DNA of 9,365 bases, taken from positions 1-9,365 of the forward strand of contig DATGYC010000280.1 of NCBI GenBank assembly GCA_035298385.1, in the 5' to 3' direction. Position 1 is the first letter of the stretch. The number at the start of each line of letters is the position of its first letter. Origin of the DNA: DATGYC01 sp035298385 (GTDB lineage: Bacteria > Bacillota > Sulfobacillia > Symbiobacteriales > Symbiobacteriaceae). Made by a program: the position numbers and the translations under genes. The notes under the pieces were generated by a model that saw nothing but the letters and a program-made list of their open reading frames with translations, did not search any database and was not told the DNA's origin. This document shows, one piece after another, positions 7,488-9,365 of the stretch.

Positions 7488-7505
7488 TTGTGAACCTAGT
7501 CACAA
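7488..7505. promoter_or_regulatory. CRP/FNR-superfamily type binding site upstream of pflB
   Basis: TTGTGA-ACCTAG-TCACAA is a perfect 6-base inverted repeat with a 6-base spacer. It contains the exact TGTGA-N6-TCACA consensus recognised by CRP of Escherichia coli. Its centre (7496.5) is about 61.5 bases before the start point predicted from the extended -10 at 7543-7551, the usual class I activator position. The FNR consensus (TTGAT-N4-ATCAA) does not match, so a CRP-like specificity is inferred. Confidence 0.6.
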
Positions 7506-7522
7506 ATACGATGAGGGGCGCA

Positions 7523-7551
7523 TTCTCTCTTATCAACGAGCCTGTTATTCT
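7523..7551 (+). promoter_or_regulatory. Predicted pflB promoter (extended -10)
   Basis: TGTTATTCT at 7543-7551 gives an extended -10 (TG-n-TATTCT, hexamer four of six). A weak -35, TTCTCT at 7523-7528, is 17 bases away; a poor -35 is usual for activator-dependent or extended -10 promoters. The start would be near 7558, leaving a leader of about 63 bases. Confidence 0.45.
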
Positions 7552-7555
7552 AAAT

Positions 7556-7569
7556 GTGAAGAAATTCAC
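7556..7569. promoter_or_regulatory. Short dyad at the predicted pflB transcription start
   Basis: GTGAA-GAAA-TTCAC is a 5-base inverted repeat with a 4-base spacer. Its position at +1 would suit a repressor operator. It could also be chance, since arms this short are common. Confidence 0.3.
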
Positions 7570-7605
7570 GATGTCCCGACAGCGCTTTTAGGGGCGCCGG
7601 GCGTC

Positions 7606-7612
7606 AAGGAGG
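7606..7612 (+). promoter_or_regulatory. Ribosome binding site of pflB
   Basis: AAGGAGG with an 8-base spacer to the ATG at 7621 is near the ideal match to the 16S tail. It fixes the start of pflB and suggests high translation. Confidence 0.85.
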
Positions 7613-7620
7613 AAGTACGT

Positions 7621-9365
7621 ATGCGCGCGTGGGAAAGCTTCGTCCCCGGTGACTGGCAGCGCAAGGTGGACGTCCGCAGCTTTATCCAGCTAAACTATAC
7701 CCCCTTCGAAGGGGATGGCTCCTTCGTTGCTGGCCCGACCGAACGGACCCGGGCCCTCTGGAATCAGGTCTTCGACCTCTTCAAGGCTGAGCAGGCATCG
7801 AGGTCGCCCCTGAAGATCGAGACGAAGACCGCCTCCAGCATCCTGGCCTTCGGCCCGGGCTACGTCGATCAGGCGCTAGAACTGGTTCGGGGTCTACAGA
7901 CCGACGAGCCCGGCAAGCGTGCCGCCTACCCGGCCGGCGGCATCCGGATGGTCCAGGACTCGATGGAGGCCTACGGCGAAGAGGCCGATCCGGCGATGGT
8001 CGAGATCTACTCGAAGCAGCGCAAGACCCACAACCAGGGCGTCTTCGACGTCTACACCCCCGAGATGCGTTTGGCCCGCAAGACCGGCATCATCACCGGT
8101 CTGCCTGACGCCTATGGCCGCGGCCGAATCATCGGTGACTACCGCCGGGTCGCCCTCTACGGCGTCGACCAGTTGATCAAGTTCAAGAAGCAGGAGCAGG
8201 CGATCACCGAGCCCTGCAACTTTGATGAGGCAACGATTCGGCTGCGTGAGGAGCTCGCCGAGCAGCTCCGTGCCCTGCAGGAGCTGAAGGAGATGGGCGC
8301 CAGCTACGGCTGTGACCTCAGCCGACCGGCCGAGAACGCCCAGGAGGCGGTCCAGTGGACCTACCTCGGCTACCTCGCCGCCATCAAGCAGCAGAACGGC
8401 GCGGCGATGTCCTTCGGTCGGGTCTCCACCTTCCTGGACATCTACATCGAGCGGGACCTCAAGAGCGGGCTGCTGGATGAGGCGGGCGCCCAGGAGCTAA
8501 TCGACCATCTGGTGATGAAGCTTCGCCAGGTCGCCTTCCTCCGTACCCCGGAGTACAACGACCTCTTCTCCGGCGACCCGACCTGGGTCACCGAGTCGAT
8601 CGGCGGCATGGGTCTGGACGGCCGTACGATGGTCACCAAGTCCTCCTTCCGCATGATCCAGACCCTCTACAACCTCGGCCCCTCCCCGGAGCCGAACCTG
8701 ACCATCCTCTGGTCGACCCGGCTCCCCGAGGGCTTCAAGGACTACGTCGCGAAGGCCTCGATCGACACCTCCTCGCTCCAGTACGAGTCGGACGATGTGA
8801 TGCGGCCCCAGTGGGGCGACGACTACGGCATCGCCTGCTGTGTCTCGGCGATGCGCATCGGCAAGCAGATGCAGTTCTTCGGCGCCCGCGCCAACCTGGC
8901 CAAGGCCCTCCTCTACGCCATCAACGGCGGCAAGGATGAGAAGGCGGGCGTTCAGGTCGGTCCGGAACTGTCGGCCCTGCCCGACGGCCCGCTCGATTAC
9001 AAGGTGGTGCGGCAGCGCTACAGCCAGATGATCGCCTGGCTCGCCCGCCTCTACATCAACACCCTGAACGTGATCCATTACATGCATGACAAGTACTTCT
9101 ACGAGTCGCTGGAGTTTGCGCTCCACGACCGGGATATCCACCGGACGATGGCGACCGGCATGGCCGGCCTCTCCGTCGTGGCGGACTCCCTCTCAGCGAT
9201 CAAGTACGCCCAGGTCACCCCGGTCCGCAACGAGGCCGGGCTGATCGTCAGCTACAAGACCGAGGGCGACTTCCCGAAGTTTGGTAACAATGATGACCGG
9301 GTCGATGCGCTGGGCCGTGAGGTCGTCGAGGAGTTCATCGCTGAACTCCGCAAGCACAAGACCTA
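7621..9365 (+). CDS. pflB: Pyruvate formate-lyase (formate C-acetyltransferase), C-terminus outside window
   Basis: The first 581 codons of a glycyl radical enzyme that converts pyruvate and CoA to acetyl-CoA and formate in anaerobic fermentation, in the cytoplasm. The frame runs off the right edge. The N-terminus MRAWESFVPGDWQ and the blocks GKRAAYPAGGIRMV, RKTHNQGVFDVYTPEMR, GLPDAYGRGRIIGDYRRVALYG and TPEYNDLFSGDPTWVTESI are PflB hallmarks rather than those of other glycyl radical enzymes. The adjacent catalytic cysteines are Cys406-Cys407 in GIACCVSAMRIG (Cys418-Cys419 in E. coli). Arg423 in FFGARANLAKALL corresponds to the pyruvate-contacting Arg435. Against the 760-residue E. coli protein about 170 residues are missing, including the glycyl-radical motif near the C-terminus, so activity cannot be confirmed here. 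The radical-SAM activase gene pflA is expected nearby, often downstream. The start is set by AAGGAGG 8 bases upstream. The promoter region carries a CRP-type dyad, consistent with regulated expression. Confidence 0.97.
   Translation, partial: MRAWESFVPGDWQRKVDVRSFIQLNYTPFEGDGSFVAGPTERTRALWNQVFDLFKAEQASRSPLKIETKTASSILAFGPGYVDQALELVRGLQTDEPGKRAAYPAGGIRMVQDSMEAYGEEADPAMVEIYSKQRKTHNQGVFDVYTPEMRLARKTGIITGLPDAYGRGRIIGDYRRVALYGVDQLIKFKKQEQAITEPCNFDEATIRLREELAEQLRALQELKEMGASYGCDLSRPAENAQEAVQWTYLGYLAAIKQQNGAAMSFGRVSTFLDIYIERDLKSGLLDEAGAQELIDHLVMKLRQVAFLRTPEYNDLFSGDPTWVTESIGGMGLDGRTMVTKSSFRMIQTLYNLGPSPEPNLTILWSTRLPEGFKDYVAKASIDTSSLQYESDDVMRPQWGDDYGIACCVSAMRIGKQMQFFGARANLAKALLYAINGGKDEKAGVQVGPELSALPDGPLDYKVVRQRYSQMIAWLARLYINTLNVIHYMHDKYFYESLEFALHDRDIHRTMATGMAGLSVVADSLSAIKYAQVTPVRNEAGLIVSYKTEGDFPKFGNNDDRVDALGREVVEEFIAELRKHKT

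Larger units (their letters stand above)
7303..7620. other. Divergent intergenic region between subtilase and pflB
   Basis: This 318-base stretch has no supported gene. It is visibly more AT-rich than the coding DNA around it. It holds a promoter for each flanking gene, a CRP-type dyad, an 18-base palindrome, two copies of TGTGAACCT (7439-7447 and 7489-7497), and a dyad at the predicted pflB start point. A 26-codon frame at 7511-7591 has no ribosome binding site. Confidence 0.7.

Noticed and set aside
7511..7591. A 26-codon frame (MRGAFSLINEP...) in the pflB leader, possible leader peptide
   Set aside because: It has no Shine-Dalgarno sequence, starts upstream of the predicted transcription start, and shows no run of a regulatory amino acid or attenuator hairpin.
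7303..7620. An NrdR box or riboswitch in the divergent region
   Set aside because: I looked for AT-rich NrdR-type boxes (ACACTATAT-like) and for paired conserved helices of common riboswitches and found neither. The downstream gene is pflB, not a ribonucleotide reductase.
8497..9141. A 214-codon open frame on the minus strand opposite pflB
   Set aside because: The plus strand encodes unmistakable PflB motifs throughout, including the Cys-Cys active site. The minus product is rich in Val, Gly, His and Asp with no recognisable fold, a usual artefact of GC-rich codon use.

Overview
This window comes from a GC-rich bacterium (roughly 60% G+C by eye). Translation starts are mostly strong Shine-Dalgarno sites (AGGAGG-like), and intrinsic terminators are clear. 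It carries chromosomal housekeeping and accessory metabolism. I see no transposase, integrase, tRNA, rRNA, CRISPR array or phage gene. The gene set (two-domain M16 peptidase, PA-domain subtilase, DHA3-type MFS exporter, pyruvate formate-lyase) would fit a Chloroflexota-like or deep Firmicutes-like facultative anaerobe. That placement is inference from protein flavour, not a marker gene.

Layout. Bases 1-530 (+) hold the C-terminal part of a class A beta-lactamase-fold serine hydrolase whose N-terminus lies outside the window. A GC-rich hairpin at 539-576 ends this gene and, on the other strand, the converging MFS exporter gene (575-1897, -). Next is a minus-strand peptidase block. A long M16 zinc peptidase (2013-4685) lies behind a 71-residue two-helix membrane protein (4701-4916); the stop codon of the small gene merges with the ribosome binding site of the M16 gene, so the two are probably one transcript. 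A PA-domain subtilisin-family protease (5068-7302) is upstream of them. It is separated by its own strong terminator (5018-5051), so coupling to the pair downstream would need read-through or a promoter I cannot see.

From 7621 to the right edge (+) runs pflB, pyruvate formate-lyase, cut off before its C-terminal glycyl-radical motif. It is transcribed divergently from the subtilase. The 318-base gap between them (7303-7620) is the most structured non-coding DNA in the window. It holds a perfect CRP-type dyad (TTGTGA-N6-TCACAA), an 18-base perfect palindrome, a repeated TGTGAACCT half-site, extended -10 promoters facing each way, and a short dyad at the predicted pflB start point. If the predicted promoter is right, the CRP-type dyad is centred at about -61.5, the classical position for a class I activator, which would suit anaerobic or carbon-responsive control of pyruvate formate-lyase.

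The coding genes belong to known families. I do not see a convincing new multi-gene system. The points most worth a second look are the pflB/subtilase control region, the subtilase with no signal peptide (an in-frame stop just upstream excludes a longer N-terminus), and the cysteine-rich beta-lactamase-like protein that seems to lack the deacylating glutamate motif.
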